From NCBI GenBank assembly GCA_022113835.1, contig JAILWY010000028.1, forward strand, positions 4,526,001 to 4,590,000: a stretch of 64,000 nucleotides of DNA, written 5' to 3'. A program made the translations under genes and the position numbers. Under the pieces are notes generated by a model that saw nothing but the letters and a program-made list of their open reading frames with translations, searched no databases and was not told the origin of the DNA. Positions within the stretch are counted from its first letter, which is position 1. Every line of letters begins with the position of its first letter. The stretch comes from Atopsyche davidsoni (Eukaryota > Arthropoda > Insecta > Trichoptera > Hydrobiosidae). Below, piece by piece: positions 1 through 12,300 of the stretch.

Positions 1-518
1 ACCTTGAAAACGATATTAGAATGCCGAAGCTGTGAGTAATGCGACCTGAATTTGAAATGGCACAATGTCAAGTGAAAAAAAAATAATTCACTGTAAGTTT
101 AAAAGGCATGCGGTAATGTGGCTCAGCGCTGTTTTCGCAGACCGTCTCCAGAGCAGAGCGCCTCGGCTGCTTTCACGCCGAACCTCAAACCGTTCATTCT
201 TCTGTACCTACAATAAAAAAATATTCCCACCTCGTAGTTCCATAATAAGTAAGCCACTAATTATATCATCAACTTTGATTTAAATCAATTAAAAAATATA
301 TAAACGCTCATGCTATAGTCGGTCCTTTCACCCGGCGTGCCTCTGTATGGGAATTTGAATCGATGTATGCAAGTATATCAATCAACAGATATACTTAAAA
401 TTGTGACTACTTTTGAATACACAAATAAAATGCTTGTTGATATAGATAATAAATATTTTTGGCTGTTGCTAAAAATCTAAATAAGTTCGCTTTGTGTCTA
501 TAATAGGATTCGCTAAGT

Positions 519-748
519 CAGGGATCCCCAACATTTTTTGCACCCAAGAATGCCGGTCTCTCTGCAGGCACCATTTATTTTTTCAATGTATGTTTATAGT
601 TGGGCATATAGTCAATAATACATATAATGCACAAAAAATATTTAATTCTAAAAATATATGTAAACTGAGATATTTTTTATCGTGGTCGCACAGCGGCGGG
701 CACACGTAAAACAGCCGGTGCCCGCGGGTTTAGGTTTGGGGACCACTG
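519..748. mobile_element. hAT-like MITE with imperfect 8-bp target duplication
   Basis: Ends read CAGGGATCCCCAAC on the left and, reversed, CAGTGGTCCCCAAAC on the right. Flanks are cgctaagt (511-518) and cgctgggt (749-756), six of eight identical. The 230-bp interior has no coding capacity. Confidence 0.65.
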
Positions 749-2439
749 CGCTGGGTATTCGCGTATTTTACACGTCAGGCATTTTTCGTCGGTTGAGAAG
801 ATAAGGACGAAGGGATTTCTCGAGGTTTGCTCTGCCACTTCCTCAAACGTGGTCACCCGAAGATATGGGTGACCACAAATAGGCGCTATTAATAGCAGAA
901 TTATTGTTTTAAAATAAATTAAAACTACGTATTATAAACTGCGTGTCTATGGGGCACAAATCGCCAGAACAATGGCAGTGATGAGAACAATAAGCAGCGA
1001 GGAGAAATTGTGACAATTATTTGTGCAATTTATTGATATTTTTCGTAGCTTCAATACCTTAACTTTATTATAGCGGGCGACACTCAAACGCGTATAATTT
1101 GAGCGAGGTAGACATAACCAAATAGAAAGCCGAGAACGGATTGTCAATATATATTCCGAAACGAGAAGAGGCAATAAGCAACTCTGTCGGATTTATTATA
1201 TAATATATAAATAATTAATTAATAATCTTTATTTCGTAATCTTCTAGCCTTTTGGCTATTCTTATTTGTTTTTAGTCTCAGTGTCTGCGAATGTGAATAA
1301 ACGGTACGTGGAGTAAGCAAAATTTAATTTATGATATATCCGGTGGGAAAACGTTTAGGACGAGTACACAGTGCAGTGATGAGTGTTCACATTTTCTGCG
1401 ATGATGGACGCCCGGTGGGTGGGCGGTTGGGGCAGGTCCGAGGAAACGGAAATACTTTTATTGCGAAACAAAATTATAGTATTTTTTTAAAAAATATTAT
1501 AACAACATTGCAAAATATCTATACTATAAAAAAAAACTATATAAAATAATTAGTTTTATAAAAAATAATTATTATTAATTAATTCTGTGTGACTTTGATA
1601 TGTAATGATAAAAAAAATACATTGAAATGTATTGTTTATTTTCTAGAGGATTTTTCTAGGAAAATTTTCGGCTTATTGTATAAAACGCATATCTGCGACG
1701 TATCAATACGTTTCGCAGTTTTAATCCGCAGTAATATTTTTCTCGTCGTTTCATCTCAATTGTGAAGACTAAACGGATCACCGATGTGCGTTTGAGAAGA
1801 ATCGATCGCTCATAAAGTCTATTGAAATGTGGAATGGGACTGTCGGAAAGATTGCACAACGCAATCGCGACCCACAGCAGTGAGGACACTAGAGAATAAA
1901 AAAAAATTATCATCGAAATTAAAATTCAGGGCCGCATTAGAGTAATAATTAAATATTTAGAATAAACATAAAAAAAATAAATTATTCATACATGTATATA
2001 TTGAGAATCAACGTGTAAGCAACTTTGGCTAGGAGATTACGGAAAGATTAACCTTTCAAATGTTTTTTCTTTTCCGAAAGCGCTCAGTAGCAAAAAAAAA
2101 ACGATTTCGTCATCCCAGCAATTCGGTCATTCAAATTTGTTATTTGAGTGTGGAGTAATACAAATTAAACCAGTACGTCGCAGATATTATTCATTCAAAT
2201 GCAAAAATTACTATTACGTTGTTTTGTATAGTTATTTAAAAAAATATTTAAACAATACATGTTTTATAAAAAAAAATAGTTTTTTATCCTCTCGAACGAG
2301 AAATGCGATCAAGTGAGGTTACAACTTTTTTTTTTTGACTGCTTTAATTTTTTTAATAATTTTTTTTTTAATATATATTAGACTAAAAGCGGAGACTCGA
2401 TAGAATGGTTCCACACATGCATATACGCTTCATTTTTTC

Positions 2440-2500
2440 CCGGAGACGCGGGTTCGATTCTCACCAACATCGCGATGTCTCTACGCATAAGGGGTGCGGA
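2440..2500 (+). repeat. tRNA-like SINE fragment
   Basis: Contains GCGGGTTCGATTCTC, a good match to a Pol III B box, with no cloverleaf around it. A second B-box-like GTTCGATTCC occurs near 2731. Confidence 0.35.
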
Positions 2501-2833
2501 TCTATCGAATATTCAATATTATAATAAATAAAAGACTATTAATAATTCGACTCTGGACCCGCATAACTTGGCACGTGGCCAGTTTCTGTCACCTGATTGG
2601 CAGAACGACTATTGCCCAAAATACGAATGGATCCACGACGTTTTCTTCAGTATTAATAGATTAAGCTATTTCTGTGAAATCGGACATTGTTGCACGCAGG
2701 ACAACGACCTCTTGACCGTGAGGGTTGCCGTTCGATTCCGCGCTGCTCTGTTATTATCACTCCAGTCCGCCGAGCTGCCACAGTTCGTTTCAACGCTGCG
2801 ATGTATTTATTCAAAGTGTACGTTTTCTTTCAG

Positions 2834-2876
2834 GCGAAGTGCGAAAAACTACGTGACGTGTGAATAAATAAAAAAA
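2834..2876 (+). other. 5' UTR part of the first PLA2 coding exon
   Basis: A pyrimidine-rich stretch ending in CAG at 2831-2833 is a good splice acceptor, so the exon holding the PLA2 start codon probably begins at 2834 and an upstream noncoding exon exists. That exon was not located. The leader to the first ATG is short and A-rich. Confidence 0.4.
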
Positions 2877-3319
2877 ATGAATTTCAAAGACAAAACTTGC
2901 GGCGTAAAAATGGCTTCATTACCGAACAGTTTTAAATGCATGAAAACAATTTTCATACTAACATTTTCATTGAGTATCGTGAAGTGCAGCGTCAGTGATT
3001 CAGATCTCGCGCACAGTCGCCATTTGCAAATTTCTCAAAATGGCGAGCGGGACGACTTTGGAGTGGACATCGCGTTGACGAGCGTCGATGGTGATAAGGC
3101 AGTTGATTTGTCTGAGCATGGGAATGCGAGGAGGCGGCAGGTGCGCCACGGGGGCAGGAGCCATGGCGAGCAGGACCTCCAAGATGGCGGCCGGAAGCAG
3201 AAGAACCAATGGCGGAAGGGGGACTTCGTCGTGACGGACGCGCTGCCGGACGGGGAGAGAGAACGCCGCATCAGGTTTCGAGGGACCACCGCCAAAGAGA
3301 CGTCCGTCCGATCCGACGG
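2877..3319 (+). CDS. PLA2 exon 1: signal peptide and basic linker
   Basis: This exon codes for the N-terminus of the phospholipase gene. Three in-frame ATGs occur (2877, 2910, 2940). The hydrophobic run just after Met22 (KTIFILTFSLSIV) reads as a secretory signal with likely cleavage after the KCSVS region. The rest is rich in Arg, Gly and Gln, low in complexity and poorly conserved in appearance. It ends at a consensus donor, GG|GTGAGT, with two bases of a Gly codon. The downstream exon at 20989 begins with the G that completes it. Confidence 0.7.
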
Positions 3320-6300
3320 GTGAGTTATACTAAGCTTTCATATTCACCAGGGTGAGGCAGGGACGTATGGACGATTTGAACGAAAAATTAATAACTTTTA
3401 TTATTTCAAATCGTCCATACCTCCCTGCTTAACCCTGAACCTCTATATCAATACAACAGTAATGGATGTAAGATCACTGGGTGCACGAGAACTGGGATGC
3501 TGAAATTCAGACACGTGCCCGATATACATAACACTAGCAATGTAGCCCGTCATAAAATGACGTATTTGATGAACGATGCGTCTAAAATTTGTTTTTTTTG
3601 TAAAAGTTCTAAATTTGAAATTCTCACGGTGAAGAACTGAATCATATAATTCGTACATATTGAAATTCGCTAAAGCATATTTTAAAGTTTATGAATGAAA
3701 ATATTATCCTATCGTCTTGAAATTCGGCACATAGCTGCGGAAAAATTTACTTAACTTATGTGCAAAAAATCAGCTCTGTATCTTTTAAGATATTCTATAC
3801 AGAACGGAAAAATGAAACATACACACATACAAACATACAAACACACAATGGCTATTATTATAGTAGATTGAAAACTCGATGGAGATTCATTTTATGGTAT
3901 ATTGTCTCAGTTCTTCTTTATGGAGTTGAAATCTGGAGACTTAAGGGGCTCACTCCATAAACGATGTTTTTGTTTACAAAATATACAGAATATTAAAAAA
4001 AAGTTATAAATTATATATATTTATAATTTAATATATAATAAACGTTATTTTTCACGGTCAAACAAAGTTTTGAAGGTGTTAAAAAACTTTAAAAAATGCT
4101 TAGGGTTGTACATCCGTCGGTCATTATAAGCTTCAAATGTCATAACATCAATCGGGAATACACATATTTATCATATTAAAAGTAAAATTATAATAAATAA
4201 AAAAATCATATGTGTAGAAGAAGGAATGTATCTAGCTTTTGTCATTTAAATTTTTTTGATTGGTGTAGTAGATTTTTCGCAAAAAATTATCAAAAAACTC
4301 GAAAATGGACCCACCGAACTTATAAGTATTTTTACTACGACGGTGAAAAATTTTCATATTGATTTAAGGTTATCATTTATTAAAAAAAGTAAATTTATAG
4401 GAAATAAAAAAAATACTATCCGTAGAAGAAGGAATGTATCTAATTTTTGGCTTTAAAATTTTTTTGATTGGTGCTGTAGATTTTACGTAAAATATTTTCT
4501 AAAATTATTATAAAAATCGGAAATGGACCCATCCTTGGTAACGAGGCATTCAAAATGTGGCTTTAAATAATAATAAATCAACAGAAGGATGACGTGGATG
4601 CGGAATTTCTTACGAGCATAGAGATGTGTTCAGTGAAATAGATAAGATGGCAAGAAGTATTGCGATATTCAATTATATTTTTTAACGAAATTCGGTGAGT
4701 GCTGAACGTCGGCCGCGTCCGAGGCTTCTGCTCGGAACTCGGGAAAATGAAAACGCACATCTGTTTTGTTTGACTCCTCACATATTTACCGACTCAATTG
4801 CCATAGACAAACGGTAATTTTGAACATTGGCAATTGACATGTTTACTATAGACAATAATAAAATGTATACAACAGCTGCCGTCCGATGCGAATTTCACGT
4901 ATTATCTATAATTACACACGATCGGAAATATTACCAGAGCATTTACCAGAAGATAAAGATATAAATAAACTTTTCTTTTTATCGTGAGCGGGAGACATCG
5001 AAGCTCAGATAATAGGGTTTATTGCAAACCACCAGTTTTTTTTCTCGATATATTCAACTCTGTTGATATGATTTTTTCAAGTCTCAATTTAAAAAAACCC
5101 TTTACAAAGTAGCTTTCTATGATTTTCCTTATTATAATACGGCAAATGCCGGACACGTAACAGGTGTATCTACGACTTGTCAATCTGTATTTTTATAGCA
5201 AAATTGATTAGATTACATTTTGAAAAATATCAGTCTGTTCTCAATTTTTTTCTAACGAACGGTATTCAATGATGTCAAAAGAGATTTATTACAAAAAATA
5301 AATCTTTTCGTTATCTCCGAGCCGTTTGGCTGTTGCGCAGGCATTTACATTGTATTTTACGGCGTGCAGTATCTCCAGACAACCTTGAGTCCGTGTTCAT
5401 AGAACCTCGATATTTTGCGCTTATCTTTGAACGGTAATGCATTTAAAGCAATTTTAATGGCCGCGTCCGTTCAAAAAGTATTTATGGTTTTATGACCAGA
5501 GAGAATTCGTGAGAAAAGCCCAACATTTTTTTGCTTGTGCTAGCATTTATTTTATTAAAAATATTATTCGAATTTTTTAATTGTCATAATATACACGTTA
5601 TAACTAGGACGTGCATTACCTCGACGACGTCGTCGACAGGAAAGGCCCGGCACTAAAAGCTACTCTGCTTCCTTTTAAAATTAAATTTTACACATACGAT
5701 ATTCCAGCAGCCATTTTAGAAATTCTTTGAAGATCGACATTTTGTGTTTAAGTTCTGAGAATTTTTTTTTGTACGCCCGAGTAATCAATTCGGTATTTTT
5801 TATAAAAAAAATATTTAGTAAGACATTTTTTTTTGTTTAATTTTCATTTTAAAAATTGTGAAAGTCATTGCATGACGCGAAGTTCATTTTGAACGCAACT
5901 TCCTGTCTTATGTCTGCCTGCTTAGTTTCATTTATCTCTGTGCATGTTTTTTTTATTTTTATTTCACCTGTGAAGTAATTTGTTTTTCACACAGAAATTC
6001 AACGGATTTATTCACGCATTAGTCCAAAGGTCAATCTTTATACGTTTAAATAAACACGTACAAGAATTATATTTTTGATGTAAACATACGGGCAGAATTT
6101 AGAAATTATATATATAACTAAGTAATATTCAATGTCTACTCTAAAATATATTTAATTTACCATTATATAAATATAATATTATTCAGTTGCTTGCTTATGG
6201 GGGCAGATCCCTCATTTTCCATGAGTGTTTTTAAATAATTTTTTGCAAAAAATCTACAGCACCAATAAAAAAAAATTAAATGCCAAAAGTTAGAAAAATC

Positions 6301-9300
6301 CCTTATTCTACAAATAATATATTTTTATTTTTAATAAATTTACTTTTTATATGATAAATAGTTGTTTTCCCGATTGAAGTTTTTGGAGAATTTTATGACT
6401 GACGGATATAAAACCCTAAGCATTTTAGTTTTTTTTTTTTTTCATTGCAATTTAAAGATTAAATATAAACCTATAGTAAGAAATTAGTTTAAAAAATAAA
6501 ATAATAAAAAACATTAACAAACTTTGGTTTTGAAAAGTCGTTTTTTTTATAATTTTTTTAAACTTTATTTGACCTTGAAAAATACTTTTTAAAATGCTGT
6601 TTTTTTTTTTTTTTTTTTTTCGATATCTGTGATTTTATATATAAAATGCAGTTTTAAGTCATATCCATAGCCATTTTGACTGCATGCCTATCTTGCTTAT
6701 AGCAGCTTGATCGTGGTTTCCTCATTTCTTCATTTATATATTAAATATGAAGAAAATACGCTCGTCAGTGTGGATATTGTGAAAGTCGGACTTTGTGAGG
6801 TGACATTGTATTTTTTGCTACCATTATGGAAGATATTATTTTTTTTTTTATATAATTGATGCAACTTTGGCCCACTCTGCACTTTGCGCGGAAAAAATAT
6901 CAAAGGTTTGCTAATACGCGATATATATATATATATATTTATAATATATATTCGTATTTATTCGCATGTCACAGGTGTACTCAAATACCAGGCCAATTAA
7001 CCTGCTAAACCACATCCTAAAATAAACTGCTTTATTTCACAAATAAGCCCCAATAGCATTATAAATATACCACATATAAAATACAAATAAATCAATACTC
7101 TCTATAAGCAAAAAAAAATAACGTAATAAAATAAAATGAATATATCTATTATTTATTTCTGTTGATATTCTCAGTGCAATTTTTAATTTTTTTTTTAGTT
7201 TTATATTATCTTATCTTCCAGAAAGTTGTCACTTAGCGACCTTTGGCGAGTGTATCTGCAATAATTAAAAAATCATACGGATGATGCAAGCGACGTCTCG
7301 CATTTGTTACTAATTGATTTTTGTATTGCTTGAAGATGGCAACATAGCGTGTCGGCGAAACTAGTCGCGTCAGTATAAAAAAATAAAAAAAATAGCAGCA
7401 TCATAACTTTTAATAAAAATATTATAACGGAGCACCATGAAGTAATTTCAGTCAAAAAAACAATGAGACCGATTTTATGCTTTATATATTGAATTGAGAA
7501 GAGTAATTGTTGTATAAAGGAACTGTTTTCTAATAAATAAATAAGAAATAGTTTTTTTAAACTTATAAAAATAAATATATTTTTTGCTCTCTAATACACC
7601 GGACCTACCTCAAAGTTTGAATGAATTATGAAATGTTAAAAGAGAAATTATGTATAAATTAAATGTATAAGTAGTTTGACATTTTTGATTTTTGCTAAAA
7701 CATTTATATGTTTAAATTATTATATGTTGTTATGTAAAAAAAAAAAAAATATTTTACAGCATTATCTTACATACAAAAGATAAGCAAAAAATAAAGAAAA
7801 AAAAACTGTACAGTTTATTTTTGTAAAATACTAGTATTTTTTTTTAATGATATTCTGATATTTGCAATTATACGGTAAATTTTACGTTTTTTTTTTATAA
7901 TTGATTAGTTAAATTTTTTAGAAATTATAAGACATGTATAAATATTATTACCGAATTTATCATTATCATGCAATTATTTTTTTATATAAAATCTCTCCTT
8001 ACTATATATCCTTGTTATTGAGTACTAACTTATTTATTTTACAAATTATCCAAATCAAACAAAAAAAAAGGTTTCTTTACGCATATTTTTTCCTACACGA
8101 AAATAGAGAAATCCACGTACACCTAAGCCACATCGCGTAAGCCTCACAACCAACGGACCAGGGAATAATCAAATACCGTATTGCAAATTCACACAAAATA
8201 AAATAATCATAAAAAAATATTTTTTATTATTATGTAGCGTTTATTTATAACTCAATTTAAAATACTTTTGATAAAAAAAAAAAAAAAAACCTATGTTTCT
8301 TTATTCTTAGCTTCATTACTGTCTGGTGTATTAGTGAGCAAAGCTTAGAATCCTCGCACAAACACTCCTCACGATCGCTCTTTTATTTCCGAAAGCCATT
8401 GTCTAGGCGGCCATTGTTTCAATTTTAAATTTAAAGAGTCGGCAATGCAGACGTCAGACGAACCGACGTGCCCTTTTTTCAATTTGAATAAAGTCTGAAA
8501 GGGCGCCTGTTATCTGCCTCCGTGATGTCAGCATGTTGTTGCCATCACGCGAGCTCACGCGACACCTGCACTCCCGCTCAGGTGAGGTTAGGTTGAAATT
8601 AGGTTGATACAGAGTGAATATTCGTTTCTACATTACTATCCCTGAGAAAACTGACTTTGCATAAACCTCCCCTGAGGAGAGGCACCCGAAGAAGAAGAAG
8701 CTTGACATATCGATACACGATACAAATGACAGGTTGAAAGGTCGTTTGGGGTCATGCGTTTTATTAAAAAAATATTATATTTGTATATATTGCGTGCTTG
8801 CCTTAATTTTGGAATTATGTATATATATAAATACTATATTTATATAATATATCAGGGGTGGCCAAAGCGTCGATGGCGTACGTTCGCGTATCTCGTCCCA
8901 CATAATCTAATCAATAATGATTAGGTACATTTTTTTTTTCAAAAATATCATCGCGGTTAGTTTCTTTGATCATTTTTCAATATTTGAAAAAATGCACTCA
9001 ATCAATAAAACCTGTATACGGAAAATGTGAGACGGTCTTCACAAAAATCAATAATACAAGCTAATTAGTTTAGACAACAATATTTTGCTCTTGACAATGA
9101 ACGTGTTAATGTTAAATTTAAATGCATTTCTGGAAAAAAAAAAAAAAAAAAAAAAAAAACACGCTTGGCCACCCTGTATATATTTATGCAATAGCAATAA
9201 TTTCGCGTCAATGATTAGTCTGCGCTTCGAATCGGAGGAGCTCTCGTTACGTGTCGGTATTCGATATCGACAAAATGGGCTGAAATACCTGTGACGTCAC

Positions 9301-12300
9301 GGCGCGCCCCGCGTGACGTGACGTGACGTGACGCGGCGTGACGTGACGCGGCGTGACGGCACACGCACTCACGCGGCATTGTCTCGCTCGCGCCCTTTGG
9401 GGCTCGCTCATGTGCACGGGGAGGCCCTCCCGGGAAGGGGAGCACACCCTCGCAGCCTCCGTCGCACACGCCGAAGACAATTGATCATAAAAGCATATTC
9501 GTATGAAGAAAAAAAAAAAGAAAATAAATAAATAAATAAAGCGCCAGCGTCTCCTTCGTAGTGCTTGCAAAAAAAATCATTTACACCAACGCGAGCCGTC
9601 TTTTGGATTTTTATCATTACAAAAGCGTGTCGATGCTTTATTTTCGCTCACCTTGATCGATATATTCTCTTCCATTAAAACTGCATTCGGAGAGGTGCGC
9701 TCAAATATATACGGCGCTTGTCTTTTCACATTCGTTGTGATTCTTCAAAGGTCGCAATCGAAGCGTTGTTAACACTAAAAAGTAAAAAAAATAATATATC
9801 GATTAATCATACACGTGAGAGCTGCCAATGCGTATATTTTTAAAAGGAAATTTATGTACGCAATTGCATACTTAACACACTAAAGGCGGGGCGGGTACTA
9901 GTACCCGTTTCGCGGACTGCTGTCTAAAAGCAGGGCGCGTATTAATACCTTTTTGAATGTGTTTACTCTACAGTAGGATTTACAGCTCGTAATTTGGACT
10001 CGTCAACGTTACTTCTACCAATACTGTCCAGTGATTCTGAACAAAGTGACATGATAGTCAGAGAATGATAGTCCTCCAATTATTGAACAATTTTTGGGAC
10101 AAAGTGGTGTTTTGCGATGCCAAGTAATCCGCAAAGTGTGCATGAAGTCAAGTGGTTCAACTTTTTATATGAAACGATTTATTTGACTGCATGCAAATCA
10201 AAGAGCGTAAAGACTAGCTTTCGCACGCGTAATTTTACGCGAATTTTGCACATCGGTTAAGTCAATTTGGTTAACCGCTCAGTGTGTTAATGCGGTGAAG
10301 CCTTGACATGTACTAAACCCTGTATATATATATATAGTAGATATGATCTAGTATATGCGCTAATAATCCCGCTCATATCCAGCCTTGCATGCACTCACCG
10401 CAAGCCACTGAAATTCATCAAAACATGAACATGTTGTTCGGGCACACTTACACTGGACGTATCAGTTTCTTCCGCTGCAATACGAGTCTGTCGAAAACTG
10501 CGGAGTCTCTCTCTCTCTTCTCTCTCTCTCTCTCTCTCTCTCGGAAGACAAAGCAGGCGTCGACAAAGCGCAGACCGGCTTTTGGGAAACAAAGCTACTA
10601 TTGTCCGGTGAGGCGCCCCTGAGGCACCCCTGAAACACCCCTGAAACACCCCTGAAACACCCCTGACCCCGGCCTTGCCAATCTGCAGCACTTGCACTGA
10701 AACTAAAAGATATTTTGTACATTTTTATATGTAATCTCCTAGCCAGTTATATATATATATATATATACTATGAGTATTAAATATTTTTTTTATTTATTGA
10801 GATTTTCACTGCGATCAAAGCTGTATATCAAGAAGCTGTTTTATCGAATTGCAGATTTTTCGTTTGCGACGTCCCCCTCGCGTGGTGGTGGTTAATGAGA
10901 TGATCTCAATGTCACCCATTGTTGTAAATTCGCACCATTGGTTTCCACCCCGAGATACATAATGTGTCATCCGAACCACCCTTCAGTTTGCCACGAAACT
11001 CCCAAAAGTACAGCCCCGGAATCTATCAAACACACAGAACTGAAGCCGATATTCAATTTATTTTATCGATCGATCCATTTCGACATAAATCAATTTTAAA
11101 ACCCGTCCAATTGCAGGAAAATAAATTTAAAATAAACATTACTGCATATGATAAACGTTAAACTAGAATTTAGACCTCCGAGGCATGCGGTTACTCCTGG
11201 AACGCATGACACTCCTTGTCTTCAAGTTATCGGAACCGAAAACGTATTTATTTTAATACATTTTTACTATTCAAATCAAACGGATAAATAATGCACATTT
11301 CAATAGTAATTTTAACGATTTTTCGAATAAATAAAAGCTGCGATTCATTATATAAAATATATAACGCACAGGTCAGATTCTGATTTCACGGTAATCGACG
11401 ATCGATTAATGGGTATTTAGACAAGCGATCAGCGTTTAATTTGATTTAGTGCAGTCGTGATTAGCAATCTTTTGGTACAGCCATCCGTGTAAGTAGCACA
11501 ATACTATATATATATAGTATTGTATATACTTATATAGAACAAGATTAACTGATCGAGGATGATCTGAGATGAGAGAGACCAAAACGTGTTTTAAATATAT
11601 ATAATATTAAAGTGCTAATATTAGCATAATCATAATAACAGAATAATCTTAATGTCTTTTTTTTTTAAACTCATGGTATTTTCTTCCCGAAATCAAATAC
11701 TGTAGTTAAAAATAAACATGCACAGTGCTAGACAATCCAGTGTTGGATAAAAGGTGCTCCAGTTTAAAGTCCACCGAGAATGGCCACGGAAAAACCGGAT
11801 ATTGCGGGTAACCTGATAGATGCTCGTGCCTTGCCCATTCGGCGTGTCACACTGGCGTTATCCACATCTGGATTGAGGCCCCTCTGCGGCGTTTCGTAAA
11901 AATCCCCATCGGCGAAACGACCGAAAGAGCTCTCAGTTCGGATATGTCAGCAGGTTTTTGGCTTTGACTTTGCTATGACTTTGCTTTGGTTTTACTTTGG
12001 GACCATCAGTATATATGTTACCAAACCAGGAAACCAAACCGACCCGGTTTCTTGGTTCACTCTGGAATCTATTCTGTGTCTATTTCATGTCCGCCACAAC
12101 GTCAAACCATTGTTGGCGTTCTGATTGGCTTCTAAACTTTAGAACAGCCTCGTGGTCGGGTGCTTAGCACTGTTAATTAACAAGCAAGGGGAGGAGATGT
12201 GTACAACACAGCGACACAAATATCGAGTGCTCTTATAGAAAAGAGTGGCCTATTGACTAAATTCAGATTATAACAACTGTCTCATTCTTGCCGCGTTCTT

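Larger units (their letters stand above)
1..2833. other. Upstream noncoding region
   Basis: AT-rich DNA with no convincing coding frame. It holds a hAT-like MITE (519-748) and tRNA-like SINE pieces around 2430-2500 and 2690-2750. Confidence 0.6.

Noticed and set aside
2440..2760. tRNA genes suggested by GGTTCGATTC motifs
   Set aside because: No A box at proper distance and no cloverleaf; better read as SINE fragments.
9247..9570. Overlapping frames in the GTGACG minisatellite
   Set aside because: Repeat translation (HVTPRHVT-like) in several frames on both strands, no gene features.
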